DNA of 64,000 nucleotides, taken from assembly GCA_910576865.1 (NCBI GenBank), contig CAJTKE010000005.1, forward strand, positions 62,001 through 126,000, in the 5' to 3' direction. The notes under the pieces were generated by a model that saw only the letters and a program-made list of their open reading frames with translations, was not told the origin of the DNA and ran no database searches. Of this stretch, positions 32,891 through 42,857 are shown piece by piece (positions within the stretch are counted from its first letter, which is position 1; every line of letters begins with the position of its first letter). The position numbers and the translations under genes are program-made. The DNA is from an uncultured Oscillibacter sp. Its GTDB lineage: Bacteria; Bacillota; Clostridia; Oscillospirales; Oscillospiraceae.

Positions 32891-33106
32891 ATGATGCTGT
32901 ATCCCGCCATGAGCAAGCTCAATTCCTATATCCCCAACCGCTATATGCTGGTGAACGTGGTGGCCCGCCGGGCCCGCCAGATTGCCGAGGAGGCGGAGGA
33001 CACCGGACTCCATCTGGACGAGAAGCCGGTGACCCTGGCGATCCACGAGGTGGCCGACGGCAAGCTCACCGCCGGCGGCGTGAATGTTGCCTCCGAGGAG
33101 GCCTGA
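32891..33106 (+). CDS. rpoZ: DNA-directed RNA polymerase omega subunit
   Basis: The 71-residue protein has the omega signature NRYMLVNVVARRARQIAEEA followed by KPVTLAIHEVADGKL. It helps RNA polymerase assembly. GGAAAGGAAG lies 10 bases before the ATG pair at the start; either ATG could be used. It follows gmk and precedes priA, as in Bacillus (yloH). Confidence 0.92.
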   Translation: MMLYPAMSKLNSYIPNRYMLVNVVARRARQIAEEAEDTGLHLDEKPVTLAIHEVADGKLTAGGVNVASEEA

Positions 33107-33114
33107 GCCGCCGG

Positions 33115-35559
33115 ATGGAGACCGCGGCGATTGTAAAAGTGGCGGTCAGCGCCGTGCCCTACCACATCGACAAGCCTTATGACTATCTGGTCCCGGCGGA
33201 GCTGGAGGACCGGGCACTGCCCGGCGTCCGGGTGACCGTGCCCTTCGGCCGGGGAAACCGGCTGTCGGAGGGGCTGATTCTCGCCCGGGGAGAGGGGAAA
33301 AAGACCCGGAGTCTGAAGCCCCTTTCCAGCCTGCTGGACCAGGAGCCGGTGCTGGACAGCGCCGGGTTGGCCCTGGCCCTCTGGATGCGCCAGCGGTATT
33401 TCTGCACCCTGTTCGAGGCGGCGCGGACCATGCTGCCCGCCGGGCTGTGGTACCGCCTTCAGGAGATCTGGCGGCTCCAGGCGGAGCTGGATCCCGATAC
33501 GGCCCATGCCGCCGCATCCGGCATCCGCCATGGGTCTGAAATTCTGGAGACCCTGGAGCGTTTCGGCGGTTCCGCCGGGCTGGAGGCCCTCCGGGACGCC
33601 TGTGGGGAAGAGGCCCCGACTGCGCTCCGGGCTCTGGAGAAGGCGGGAATCGTCTGGCACGAGACAGCGGCGCGTCAGAAGGTGGGGGACAAGACCCGCC
33701 GGATGGCGGCGCTGGCCCTCAGCGCCGAGGAGGCACTGTCTTTGATGGAGGCCAGGAGGCGGTCCTCGCCCCTCCGCTATGAGGTGGTCAGGCTTCTGGC
33801 CTCCAACGGGCCCACCGCCTGCGCCGACATCACCTATTTCACCGGCGCCTCCGCCCGGGTCCTCCGGGGAATGGAAAAGGCGGGGCTGCTTGTTTTTTCC
33901 GAGATGGAGGAGCTGCGCGTTCCGCCGCCCGCCGCCGTGGAGCCGGGCCCGCCCATTGTGCTGAGCGAGGAGCAGCAGTCGGCGTTTGACCTGCTGCTGG
34001 GCTTGACGGAAGCGGGGCAGGCCTCCGGTACGCTGCTGCGGGGCGTCACCGGCAGCGGGAAAACCCAGGTCTATTTGCGCTTGGTTCAGGAGATACTGTC
34101 CAGGGGCAAAACCGCCGTCGTCCTGGTTCCGGAAATCGTGCTGACACCCCAGATGATGGAAAAATTCGCCTCTTATTTCGGCGAGGACGTGGCCATGCTC
34201 CACAGCGGCCTCCGGATGACGGAGCGCTATGACCAATGGAAGCGCATCCGCCGGGGAGAGGTCAAGGTGGTGCTGGGCACCCGTTCCGCCGTTTTCGCCC
34301 CTCTGAGGAATCTGGGAGTCATCATCCTGGACGAGGAGCAGGAGGACAGCTATCGTTCGGAAAATCCGCCCCGGTATCACACCCGGGACGTTGCCAAATA
34401 TCTCTGTGCCCGGGACAAGGCCCTGCTGGTCCTGGGCTCCGCCACGCCGTCCGTGGAGACGGCCTGGGCGGCGGAGGAGGGGCTGTATCACAAGGCGCTG
34501 CTCCGCCGCCGTTACAATGAGCGAAACCTGCCCCAGGTTCTCATCGCCGACCTCCGCCAGGAGATCAAGGCGGGAAATCCGGGCCTCATCGGGGCGGACC
34601 TCCGGCGGGAGCTGGAGCGGAACCTGGGGGCGGGGGAGCAGAGCATCCTCTTTTTGAACCGCCGGGGCAGCAGCCGGATGCTGCTGTGCGGGGAGTGCGG
34701 CCACGTGCCGGAGTGCCCCCGTTGCAGCGCCCCGCTGACCTATCACTCCGCCAATGGGCGGCTGATGTGCCACCACTGCGGACACTCCCAGTGGAGCTCA
34801 GACGCCTGTCCCGTCTGCGGCGGCGTCATGAAGCACGTGGGGGCGGGCACTCAGAAGGTGGAGGAGGAGCTGGCGGGCCTGTTTCCCGGCGTGAAGGTCC
34901 TGCGGATGGACACGGACACCACGGCGGAGGGCCACGAGAAGCTGCTGCGGCGCTTCGAAAGGGAGCGCGTTCCCATTCTGCTGGGCACCCAGATGGTGGC
35001 CAAGGGACTGGACTTTGAAAACGTGACCCTGGTGGGAGTCCTGGCCGCCGACCTCTCGCTGTATCTGGAGAATTACAGGGCGGCGGAGCGGACCTTCAGC
35101 CTGCTGACCCAGGTGGTGGGCCGGGCGGGCCGGGGCGGCAAATCCGGTCGGGCCGTGATCCAGACCTACACGCCGGGGAACGACGTGATCCAGTGCGCCG
35201 CCCGGCAGGATTATGACCGCTTTTTTGAAAACGAAATCCGAATGCGGCGGCTCCGGCGTCTGCCGCCCTTCGCGGACCTGTTCACCCTCACCATCTCCGG
35301 CGCGGAGGAGGGGGCGGTGTTCCGGGCGGCTGTGGGCGTCCGGGACGCGCTGCGTACCCGGTTTGGGGACCAGGAGGTTTTGGGACCTGCGCCGGCCCCG
35401 GTGCTGAAGGTGAACAATCGCTATCGCTACCGCGTTTTGCTGGTGGGGAAAAACGACAAAGAAACCCGGGAGGAGATCAGCGGGCTGCTGCGGGCTTTTG
35501 CCGGAAACCGCGCCAACCGGGGATTCAACATTTTCGCGGAGTGCAACGCCGCGGGCTAG
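33115..35559 (+). CDS. priA: Primosomal protein N' (replication restart helicase PriA)
   Basis: PriA restarts stalled forks by loading the replicative helicase. The 814-residue protein has the N-terminal DNA-binding domain (VAVSAVPYHIDKPYDY), helicase Walker A GVTGSGKTQVYL (about residue 310), the DEEQ box IILDEEQEDSY, and eight cysteines of the zinc-binding insert (CGECGHVPECPRC, CHHCGH, CPVCGG). The C-terminal helicase motif QVVGRAGRGGKSGRA is intact. It has an extended winged-helix part, consistent with family length. Confidence 0.97.
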   Translation: METAAIVKVAVSAVPYHIDKPYDYLVPAELEDRALPGVRVTVPFGRGNRLSEGLILARGEGKKTRSLKPLSSLLDQEPVLDSAGLALALWMRQRYFCTLFEAARTMLPAGLWYRLQEIWRLQAELDPDTAHAAASGIRHGSEILETLERFGGSAGLEALRDACGEEAPTALRALEKAGIVWHETAARQKVGDKTRRMAALALSAEEALSLMEARRRSSPLRYEVVRLLASNGPTACADITYFTGASARVLRGMEKAGLLVFSEMEELRVPPPAAVEPGPPIVLSEEQQSAFDLLLGLTEAGQASGTLLRGVTGSGKTQVYLRLVQEILSRGKTAVVLVPEIVLTPQMMEKFASYFGEDVAMLHSGLRMTERYDQWKRIRRGEVKVVLGTRSAVFAPLRNLGVIILDEEQEDSYRSENPPRYHTRDVAKYLCARDKALLVLGSATPSVETAWAAEEGLYHKALLRRRYNERNLPQVLIADLRQEIKAGNPGLIGADLRRELERNLGAGEQSILFLNRRGSSRMLLCGECGHVPECPRCSAPLTYHSANGRLMCHHCGHSQWSSDACPVCGGVMKHVGAGTQKVEEELAGLFPGVKVLRMDTDTTAEGHEKLLRRFERERVPILLGTQMVAKGLDFENVTLVGVLAADLSLYLENYRAAERTFSLLTQVVGRAGRGGKSGRAVIQTYTPGNDVIQCAARQDYDRFFENEIRMRRLRRLPPFADLFTLTISGAEEGAVFRAAVGVRDALRTRFGDQEVLGPAPAPVLKVNNRYRYRVLLVGKNDKETREEISGLLRAFAGNRANRGFNIFAECNAAG

Positions 35560-35570
35560 GAGGTTCAAAG

Positions 35571-36071
35571 ATGGCATTGCGAAAAATCGTGGTGCAGGGA
35601 GAGGATTGCCTGAACAAGGTCTGCCGTCCGGTGACGGACTTCAATCGCCGCCTGCATATCCTGATGGACGATCTGGTGGATACCTTGGCGGAGGCGGGGG
35701 GCGCCGGGTTGGCGGCTCCTCAGGTGGGGATTCTCCGCCGGGCCTGTGTGGTGATGGACGACGAGACGGAGGAGTATATTGAGCTGATCAATCCCGCCAT
35801 CGTGGCGCAGAGCGGGGAGCAGACCGGCCCGGAGGGCTGCCTCAGCGTCCCCGGCAAGTGGGGCCTTGTGACCCGGCCCAACTACGTCCGGGTCCGGGCC
35901 CAGGACCGGAACGGCCGCTGGTTCGAGGTGGAGGGAGAGGGACTGACGGCCCGCTGCTTCTGCCACGAGCTGGAGCACCTGGACGGCCACCTGTACACGG
36001 AGCACATCGAGCGCTTCCTGACGGATGAGGAAGTGGAGGAATACTTCAATCAGGAAGAGGGGGCGGGCTGA
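35571..36071 (+). CDS. def: Peptide deformylase
   Basis: Def removes the formyl group from new proteins. The 166-residue metalloenzyme has all three family motifs: GGAGLAAPQVG, EGCLSVPG (Cys ligand) and the zinc/iron motif CHELEHLDG (HExxH). ATG 35571 follows AGGAGG. It overlaps fmt by one base (TGATG), and the two functions are directly linked. Confidence 0.97.
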   Translation: MALRKIVVQGEDCLNKVCRPVTDFNRRLHILMDDLVDTLAEAGGAGLAAPQVGILRRACVVMDDETEEYIELINPAIVAQSGEQTGPEGCLSVPGKWGLVTRPNYVRVRAQDRNGRWFEVEGEGLTARCFCHELEHLDGHLYTEHIERFLTDEEVEEYFNQEEGAG

Positions 36072-36991
36072 TGCGCATCCTCTTTATGGGCACGCCGGAC
36101 TTCGCCGTGGCCTCCCTCCGCCGCTTGGTGGAGGACGGGCACGAGATCTGCGGGGTCCTTACCCAACCGGACAAGCCGAAAAACCGAGGACATAAGCTGA
36201 CTCCAACACCTGTAAAGGAATATGCCATGACGGAGAATCTGCCGGTTTTCCAGCCTGTGAGCCTGCGGAACGCCGAAAGCCTGGAGCTGGTGCGGTCTCT
36301 GGATCCGGAGCTGATCGTGGTGGCGGCCTATGGAAAGCTGCTGCCGGAGGACATTCTGAACGTGCCCCCTCTGGGCTCCATCAATGTCCATTCGTCCCTG
36401 CTGCCCAAGTACCGGGGCGCGGCCCCCATCAACTGGGCGGTGCTGAACGGGGAGACGGAGACCGGCGTCTCCATCATGTATATGGCCAGGGAGCTGGACG
36501 CCGGGGACGTCATTTTGCAGAAATCCACCTCCATCGGGGAGGCGGAGGACGCCCAGGCCCTCACCCGGCGCCTCGCGGAGCTGGGAGCTCAGGCGCTGTC
36601 TGAAACCGTCCGGGCCCTGGCGGAGGGCACGGCCTCCCGCACGCCCCAGGACCATGAGAAGCACACCTACGCCCCCATGCTGAGCCGGGAGCTGTCCCCT
36701 GTGGACTGGACCCGCTCCGCCCATGAGATCAGCTGTCAGGTCCGGGGCCTGATTCCCTGGCCCTGCGCCGTGACGGACGTTATCAGCGGTGAGGAGATGA
36801 AGCTCTACGCCGTTCTGGAGACCGGAGAGGCCACGGCGGCGGCGCCCGGCAGTGTCGTTGCGGCGGGGAAGACGGGAATCGACATCGCCTGCGGCGACGG
36901 GAAGGTTCTCCGGGTGACGGAGCTCCAGGCCAAGGGTGGAAAACGCATGACCGCGGCGGCTTATTTATTGGGACATCCCATTCAACGCTAA
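36071..36991 (+). CDS. fmt: Methionyl-tRNA formyltransferase
   Basis: Fmt formylates initiator Met-tRNA. The 306-residue protein has MRILFMGTPDFAVASLRRLV at the start, the formyl-folate binding region HSSLLPKYRGAAPINWAVLNG (SLLP motif) and a C-terminal OB-like domain (GGKRMTAAAYLLGHPI). It follows def in the usual order. Confidence 0.97.
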   Translation: MRILFMGTPDFAVASLRRLVEDGHEICGVLTQPDKPKNRGHKLTPTPVKEYAMTENLPVFQPVSLRNAESLELVRSLDPELIVVAAYGKLLPEDILNVPPLGSINVHSSLLPKYRGAAPINWAVLNGETETGVSIMYMARELDAGDVILQKSTSIGEAEDAQALTRRLAELGAQALSETVRALAEGTASRTPQDHEKHTYAPMLSRELSPVDWTRSAHEISCQVRGLIPWPCAVTDVISGEEMKLYAVLETGEATAAAPGSVVAAGKTGIDIACGDGKVLRVTELQAKGGKRMTAAAYLLGHPIQR

Positions 36992-37006
36992 AATTCGAGG
37001 GTGCTT

Positions 37007-37753
37007 ATGCCTTATTATTATGGTGGCTACGGAGATTTCCTGGCCAATAACATCTATTGCGTTCTGCTGATTCCGGTGATGCTCCTGTCTCTCTGGGCCC
37101 AGGCCCAGGTCAGCGGCAATTTCAACAAGTACAGCCGGGTTTCCAACCGCCGCCGGCTCACCGGCGCCCAGGCGGCGGAAGCGGTGCTCCGGGCCAACGG
37201 AGTCCATGACGTGACCATCACCTCCACCTGGGGCAAGCTGACGGACCATTACGACCCCCGGGACAACACCATCTATCTCTCTCAGGAAGTCTACGCCTCC
37301 GCCACGGTGGCGGCGGTGGGCGTGGCGGCCCATGAGGCGGGCCACGCCGTCCAGTACGCCATGAGCTACGCCCCGGTTCGCCTGCGGAGCGCCATCGTGC
37401 CCGTGACAAACCTGGGGTCCCGCTGCTCCATGGTCCTGCTGTTCTGCGGGCTGCTGCTGTACAGTCAGAGCCTGTTTCTGGTCGGCATCCTGCTGTTTTC
37501 GCTGACCACCTTTTTCCAGCTTGTGACCCTGCCGGTGGAGTTCAACGCCTCCCGCCGGGCCCTGGAGACCATTGAGAGCCGGAACCTGTTGGATGAAGAG
37601 GAGCTGACCGGGGCCCGGAAGGTTCTTCGGGCGGCGGCGCTGACCTATGTGGCGGCGCTGCTGATGTCCGCCTTGCAGCTGCTGCGCTATGTTCTGATCT
37701 TCCTGGGCCGCAGCGGGCGCGGCGACAGCCGCCGGGGCGGAGGCCGAAGGTGA
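37007..37753 (+). CDS. Membrane zinc metallopeptidase (YugP family)
   Basis: The 248-residue membrane protein has an N-terminal helix (ANNIYCVLLIPVMLLSLWAQ), the zinc-binding HEAGH in VAAHEAGHAVQYAM, and further helices (SMVLLFCGLLLYSQSLFLVG, LVTLPVEFNASRRALE). YugP-like proteins are neutral zinc metallopeptidases of unknown target. ATG 37007 is chosen because GAGG is six bases before it; a GTG two codons earlier is possible. It overlaps rsmB by GTGA. Confidence 0.87.
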   Translation: MPYYYGGYGDFLANNIYCVLLIPVMLLSLWAQAQVSGNFNKYSRVSNRRRLTGAQAAEAVLRANGVHDVTITSTWGKLTDHYDPRDNTIYLSQEVYASATVAAVGVAAHEAGHAVQYAMSYAPVRLRSAIVPVTNLGSRCSMVLLFCGLLLYSQSLFLVGILLFSLTTFFQLVTLPVEFNASRRALETIESRNLLDEEELTGARKVLRAAALTYVAALLMSALQLLRYVLIFLGRSGRGDSRRGGGRR

Positions 37754-39066
37754 GCGCCCGGAAGGAGGCGCTGGCTGTCCTGACCGCCTGCCGCTTGCGG
37801 GGGGCCTGGGCGGACGCCGCGCTGGGAGCGCATCTGAAGGGGCTTTCTCCCGCCGACGCGGGACTTTGCAGCCGCATCGTCTACGGCGTCATTCAGAATG
37901 AGACGCTGCTGGATTTTTACCTTTCTCAATTCTGCTCTCAAAAACTGGACCACCTCCAGCCGCCCTTGGCGGACGTGCTTCGGATCGGGGCCTATCAGAT
38001 TCTGTTTCTGGACCGGGTGCCGGACAGCGCCGCCGTTCACACGTCGGTGGAGCTGGCCAGGGACGCGGGAAGGGGACAGGCATCCGGGCTGGTGAACGCC
38101 GTTCTCCGGCGGCTCTGCCGGGAGAAGGAGGCCCTGCCCGCCATTCCGGATCGGGATGAGGCGAGGTACCTCTCCATCCGCTACAGCCACCCGAAGTGGC
38201 TGGTGAAACGTCTGCTGGTCCTGCTGGGCCGGGAGGGGGCGGAGGCGTTCCTGGCGGACAGCAACAGCCAGCCTCCCGCCGCCGCCCAGGTCAACACCTG
38301 CCGGTGTTCCGCGGAGGATGCGGCAAGGGCTTTGGAGGAGGAAGGCGTTCGGGTGGAGCGGCACCTCTGGCTGCCGGACTGCCTGCTGCTGGAGGGCACC
38401 GGGGACCTGGAGCGCCTGAGGGCGTTCCGGAATGGCATGATCTACATCCAGGACCCGGCGGCACGGCTGACGGCCCTGGCGGCGGCACTCCAGCCCGGGA
38501 ATCGGGTTCTGGACGTCTGCGCCGCCCCCGGCGGAAAGTCTTTTGCCGCCGCCGTCGCCATGGGGGACCGGGGGGAGATTGTCTCCTGTGATCTCCACGA
38601 GAACAAATTGAAGCGTATTCAGGAGGGCGCGGCCCGGCTGGGACTCTGCTCCATCCGGGCGGAAGCCGCCGACGGGCGGGTTTTCCGGGAGGAGTGGCGA
38701 GACGCCTTCGACGTGGTACTGGTGGACGCGCCCTGCTCCGGACTGGGCATTCTCCGCAAGAAGCCGGACATCCGTCGAAAAAAGGCGGACGACCTCTTTC
38801 CCCTGCCGGTGGTGCAGAGCGCCATCCTGGAAAATGCCGCCCGCTACGTCCGCCCCGGCGGGGCCCTGCTGTACTCCACCTGCACCATCCTGCCGGAGGA
38901 GAACGAGGAGGTGACGGAGGCGTTCCTGGGGACCCATCCGGCGTTTTCCCGGGAAACATTCACCTTGCCGGGTCCCATCGGGCGGGTGGAGGGACAGACA
39001 ACCCTCTGGCCCCACCTCCATGGCACCGACGGCTTTTACATCTGCCGCATGACGCGGCGCGTTTGA
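37750..39066 (+). CDS. rsmB: 16S rRNA (cytosine967-C5)-methyltransferase RsmB
   Basis: RsmB methylates C967 of 16S rRNA. The 438-residue protein has an N-terminal NusB-like RNA-binding domain (residues 1-140, SRIVYGVIQNETLLDFYL) and a SAM-dependent domain with VLDVCAAPGGKSFAAA, VDAPCSGLGILRKKPD and the catalytic pair in ALLYSTCTILPEENE. The start is a GTG overlapping the previous stop. The pattern fmt-rsmB-rlmN-prpC-prkC is conserved. Confidence 0.95.
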   Translation: MSARKEALAVLTACRLRGAWADAALGAHLKGLSPADAGLCSRIVYGVIQNETLLDFYLSQFCSQKLDHLQPPLADVLRIGAYQILFLDRVPDSAAVHTSVELARDAGRGQASGLVNAVLRRLCREKEALPAIPDRDEARYLSIRYSHPKWLVKRLLVLLGREGAEAFLADSNSQPPAAAQVNTCRCSAEDAARALEEEGVRVERHLWLPDCLLLEGTGDLERLRAFRNGMIYIQDPAARLTALAAALQPGNRVLDVCAAPGGKSFAAAVAMGDRGEIVSCDLHENKLKRIQEGAARLGLCSIRAEAADGRVFREEWRDAFDVVLVDAPCSGLGILRKKPDIRRKKADDLFPLPVVQSAILENAARYVRPGGALLYSTCTILPEENEEVTEAFLGTHPAFSRETFTLPGPIGRVEGQTTLWPHLHGTDGFYICRMTRRV

Positions 39067-39074
39067 GGCGAATC

Positions 39075-40112
39075 ATGACCGATATCAAATCCTTGACCCT
39101 GCCGGAGCTGCGGGATTTTCTCCAGAGCCTGGGGGAGCCCGCCTTCCGGGGGAAGCAGGTCTTTTCCTGGCTGAGCCGGGGGGCGGCGTCCTTCGACGAG
39201 ATGACCAATCTGTCCCTGTCCCTGCGGGAGCGGCTGAAAGAAACCTGTTCGCTGGCGGTCCCGGCGGTGGCCCGAAAACAGGTCTCCGCCCGGGACGGGA
39301 CCATCAAATACCTCTGGGAGCTGGCGGACGGCAACTGCGTCGAATCCGTGCTGATGCGTTACCGCCACGGAAACACCGTGTGCATCTCCTCCCAGGTGGG
39401 CTGCCGCATGGGCTGCGCCTTCTGCGCGTCCACCATCGCCGGGAAGGTCCGGGACCTGACCCCGGGGGAGCTGCTGGATCAGGTGCTGTTCACCCGGAAG
39501 GACTCCGGGGTCCCCGTTTCCAACATCGTGCTGATGGGCATCGGGGAGCCCATGGACAACCTGGACGCCGTGCTGAAATTCCTGGAAATCGTGAATCATC
39601 CCGACGGGATGAATATCGGGATGCGGCACATCTCCCTGTCCACCTGCGGCGTGCTGCCCGGCATCCGGCGTCTGGCGGAGCTGGGGCTGCAGCTGACGCT
39701 GTCCGTCTCCCTCCACGCGCCGGACAGCGAGACCCGGTCCAGGCTCATGCCCGTCAACCGGGCCTATGACGTGGAGGACCTGTTCGCCGCCTGTCACGAG
39801 TATTTCCAGAAGACCGGACGGCGGATCTCCTTTGAGTACGCCATGATCGACGGTGTGAACGACCAGGACTGGCAGGCGGATCTCATCGCCAAGCATCTGC
39901 GGGGGATGCCCGGCCACGTGAACCTGATCCCGCTGAACGACGTGGCGGAAAGTCCCTTCCGGCCCTCCCGCCGGACGGCGGCGTTTCAAAAACGCCTGGA
40001 ATCTCACGGTCTCACCGCCACCATGCGGCGAAGCCTGGGTGGAGATATAGATGCCGCCTGCGGACAGCTCCGCAGAAGGGTGGAAGCAGAGAAAGGGGAG
40101 GATTCCCAATGA
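39075..40112 (+). CDS. rlmN: 23S rRNA (adenine2503-C2)-methyltransferase RlmN
   Basis: A radical SAM enzyme that methylates A2503 of 23S rRNA and A37 of some tRNAs. The 345-residue protein has the cluster motif CRMGCAFCAS (CxxxCxxC), the MGIGEPMDNLD and SLHAPDSETRSRLMPVNR phrases, and the catalytic C-terminal cysteine in GGDIDAACGQL. ATG 39075 is nine bases after the rsmB stop. The end overlaps prpC by ATGA. Confidence 0.97.
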   Translation: MTDIKSLTLPELRDFLQSLGEPAFRGKQVFSWLSRGAASFDEMTNLSLSLRERLKETCSLAVPAVARKQVSARDGTIKYLWELADGNCVESVLMRYRHGNTVCISSQVGCRMGCAFCASTIAGKVRDLTPGELLDQVLFTRKDSGVPVSNIVLMGIGEPMDNLDAVLKFLEIVNHPDGMNIGMRHISLSTCGVLPGIRRLAELGLQLTLSVSLHAPDSETRSRLMPVNRAYDVEDLFAACHEYFQKTGRRISFEYAMIDGVNDQDWQADLIAKHLRGMPGHVNLIPLNDVAESPFRPSRRTAAFQKRLESHGLTATMRRSLGGDIDAACGQLRRRVEAEKGEDSQ

Positions 40113-40840
40113 TGAACATATGGAGCATGACCGACACGGGCCTCGTCCGGAGAGAAAACCAGGACGCCTACGCGGTGAAGACCGTCTTCGGACACACGAT
40201 CTGCGTGGTATGCGACGGGATGGGCGGAGCCGCCGGCGGACAGATGGCCAGCCGCATCGCCGTGGACACCTTTTCCTCGGAGATGGAAAAGCGCCTGTCG
40301 CCGGAGGCCAAGCCGGACCGCCTGCGGGAGGTCTCCGTGGTGGCGGTGGCCCTGGCCAACCGCGCCGTGCGGGAGGCCGCCAGGACCTCGGAGGAGTACC
40401 GCAGCATGGGGACCACCCTGGTTTCCGCCGTCTCCTTCGACGGGGGCGTGGTCATCGCCAACGTGGGGGACAGCCGGGCCTACCATATCAATCAGGAGCG
40501 CATCCATCAGGTCACCCGGGACCACTCCCTGGTGGAACACATGGTGGAGCGGGGAGACATCACCGCTGAGGAGGCCCGCCGCCATCCCAACCGGAACCTC
40601 ATCACCCGGGCCCTGGGCCCGGACGTGGACCCGGAGTGCGACTGTTACACCTGCCAGCTCCTTCCGGGGGACTTCCTTTTGCTGTGTACCGACGGGCTGG
40701 TGAACACCGTGACGGACGAGGAGATCATGCGGGAGGTCCTCCACGGCGACACGAACACCTGCATGGAACGTTTGCTGGCCATCTCCAAGAGCCGGGGCGC
40801 GTCGGACAATGTCACCGTCGTCCTGGCCAGGAAGCTGTAA
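40109..40840 (+). CDS. prpC: PP2C-family serine/threonine phosphatase (Stp1/PrpC type)
   Basis: PrpC reverses phosphorylation by the neighbouring kinase PrkC. The 243-residue enzyme has the PP2C metal-binding motifs: DTGLVRRENQDAYAV, VVCDGMGGAAGGQMAS, ANVGDSRAYHI, TRDHSLVEHMV and LCTDGLVNTV. The start codon is the ATG overlapping the rlmN stop; a second ATG follows at once. AAAGGGGAGG is present ahead. Confidence 0.96.
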   Translation: MMNIWSMTDTGLVRRENQDAYAVKTVFGHTICVVCDGMGGAAGGQMASRIAVDTFSSEMEKRLSPEAKPDRLREVSVVAVALANRAVREAARTSEEYRSMGTTLVSAVSFDGGVVIANVGDSRAYHINQERIHQVTRDHSLVEHMVERGDITAEEARRHPNRNLITRALGPDVDPECDCYTCQLLPGDFLLLCTDGLVNTVTDEEIMREVLHGDTNTCMERLLAISKSRGASDNVTVVLARKL

Positions 40841-40855
40841 GGGAGGAGGAGCCGC

Positions 40856-42856
40856 ATGGATCAGTACATTGGAAAAATGCTGGACAACCGCTATGAGATT
40901 CTGGAGCGCATCGGCACCGGGGGCATGGCGGTGGTCTACAAGGCGAAATGCCACCGGCTCAACCGCCTTGTGGCTTTGAAAATATTGAAAAGTGATCTGG
41001 CCCAGGACGAGGATTTCCGTCGCCGGTTCAACGCGGAGTCCCAGGCCGTGGCCCAGCTGTCCCACCCCAACATCGTGTCGGTCTACGACGTGAGCCGGGG
41101 CGGGGACACGGAATATATCGTCATGGAGCTCATCGACGGCATCACGCTGAAGCAGTATATGGAGAAGCGGGGCCAGCTGAACTGGCGGGAGTCCCTGCAC
41201 TTCATCACCCAGATCATGCGGGGCCTCAGCCACGCCCACAGCCGGGGCATCGTCCACCGGGACATCAAGCCCCAGAATGTCATGGTCCTCCGGGACGGCA
41301 GCGTGAAAGTGGCCGATTTCGGTATTGCCTGTCTGGAGAACTCCGCCCAGACCCTGACCCAGGAGGCCCTGGGCTCCGTCCACTATATCTCACCGGAGCA
41401 GGCCAGAGGGGAGCGGACCGACGCCCGGAGCGACATCTACTCCTCCGGCGTGGTCATGTACGAGATGCTCACCGGGCGGCTGCCCTTTGAGGGGGATTCC
41501 GCCGTGTCCGTGGCCATCCAACACCTCAGCTCCGTGCCCTTGGCCCCCCGGGAGCTGAACCCGGAAATTCCGGCCCAGCTGGAGCTGATCTGCATGAAGG
41601 CCATGACGCCGGACCTGAACCGGCGCTACGCCTCCGCCGACGCCATGATCGCCGATCTGGAGGATTTCCGGAAAAACCCCAACATCAGCCTGGACTTCAC
41701 CATGATGGACCTCCGCCCGGAGGAGCCGGAGGAGCCCACTCAGCCCATCCGCACCTATGATCGCACCCTCCATCCCACGCCGAAAAACCGGGAGCGGGAA
41801 CGGGAGCCGGAGCGGGTCCGGGAGCGCCGCCGGGACTACGAGGACGACTACGAGCCGCCCCATCGGGGCGGCGCCGGGGTGAAGGTACTGGTGGGCGTGG
41901 CCATCGTGCTGGCCCTGGCTCTGGCGGCGGTGCTGTTCAAAACGGTTTCCGAGTCCATCCGGGAGCAGAACGTGGCGCCGGAGACCTACACGGTTCCTCT
42001 CGTTCTGGGATATACGCCCGAGCAGGCCGCGGAGCTTCCCGACGTGAAGGATATCTTCACCTTGAAGGAAATGGGCAGCGAGTTCAGCGACGAGCCCGTG
42101 GGGACCATCGTCCGGCAGAACCCCACGGAGGGAGATCACCGCAGGGGCGACAATCTGGTCATCGAGGTCTGGCTCAGCGCCGGGGAGGAAACCGGAGAGA
42201 TGCTGGACGTGACCAACAAGACCGTGGCCCAGGCCAATGTGATCCTGAAAAGCCTGAAGGAAAAATATAACCTGGAGATCTTTGCCGACGAGGCGGAAAT
42301 GGAGTTCAACGACGAAATAACCGAGGGCTTTATTATCCGCAGCATCCCCGCCGAGCATGAGGAGCTGAAAGACGGCGACATCATCCGGCTGATTGTCAGC
42401 AAGGGCCCGGAGCGGAAGCCGGTGGTGGTCAATAACTTCGTCGGTATGCAGATCGACGCGGTGCTCCGCTCCTTGCAGGATTCCCTGCATTTGACCTGCA
42501 CCAACGCCGATATTGAATATGTGGAGGACGAGGCCGAACCCAACAGCGTTATCTGGCAGAGCCTGGAGCCCCTTACGACGGTGAACGAGTGGGACACCAT
42601 CAAGTTCCGGGTCAGCGCCGGGATCACAAATAAGACGATTGAGCTGGATTTCAACCTGCCCCAGGACAACCGTACCACCGTTTGGGTGAAGGTCTACGTG
42701 GGCGACGAGGTCAATCCGCAGTTTGATGAACGGGTCAGCACGGCCGGCGGCACAGTCCACATTCCGGCGCTGACAGGGTCCGGCACCCAGATGGTCAAGG
42801 TTTACTTTGACGACGCCCTGGATCAGGAACAGAGTCACGAGGTCCAGTTTACTTGA
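40856..42856 (+). CDS. prkC: PASTA-domain serine/threonine protein kinase (PrkC/Stk1)
   Basis: The 666-residue Hanks-type kinase has a glycine-rich loop (GTGGMAVVYKA), catalytic Lys42 (ALKIL), HRDIKPQNVM (about residue 135), DFGIA and the activation-loop end GSVHYISPEQARGE. After an Arg/Glu-rich juxtamembrane stretch there is one membrane helix (VLVGVAIVLALALAAVLF, about residues 344-361) and three PASTA repeats (VPLVLGYTPEQAAELPDVKD and two like it), then a small beta-rich tail. PASTA domains bind peptidoglycan fragments or lipid II; in Bacillus PrkC triggers germination by muropeptides. It forms an operon with prpC and rsgA. Confidence 0.96.
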   Translation: MDQYIGKMLDNRYEILERIGTGGMAVVYKAKCHRLNRLVALKILKSDLAQDEDFRRRFNAESQAVAQLSHPNIVSVYDVSRGGDTEYIVMELIDGITLKQYMEKRGQLNWRESLHFITQIMRGLSHAHSRGIVHRDIKPQNVMVLRDGSVKVADFGIACLENSAQTLTQEALGSVHYISPEQARGERTDARSDIYSSGVVMYEMLTGRLPFEGDSAVSVAIQHLSSVPLAPRELNPEIPAQLELICMKAMTPDLNRRYASADAMIADLEDFRKNPNISLDFTMMDLRPEEPEEPTQPIRTYDRTLHPTPKNREREREPERVRERRRDYEDDYEPPHRGGAGVKVLVGVAIVLALALAAVLFKTVSESIREQNVAPETYTVPLVLGYTPEQAAELPDVKDIFTLKEMGSEFSDEPVGTIVRQNPTEGDHRRGDNLVIEVWLSAGEETGEMLDVTNKTVAQANVILKSLKEKYNLEIFADEAEMEFNDEITEGFIIRSIPAEHEELKDGDIIRLIVSKGPERKPVVVNNFVGMQIDAVLRSLQDSLHLTCTNADIEYVEDEAEPNSVIWQSLEPLTTVNEWDTIKFRVSAGITNKTIELDFNLPQDNRTTVWVKVYVGDEVNPQFDERVSTAGGTVHIPALTGSGTQMVKVYFDDALDQEQSHEVQFT

Positions 42857-42857
42857 T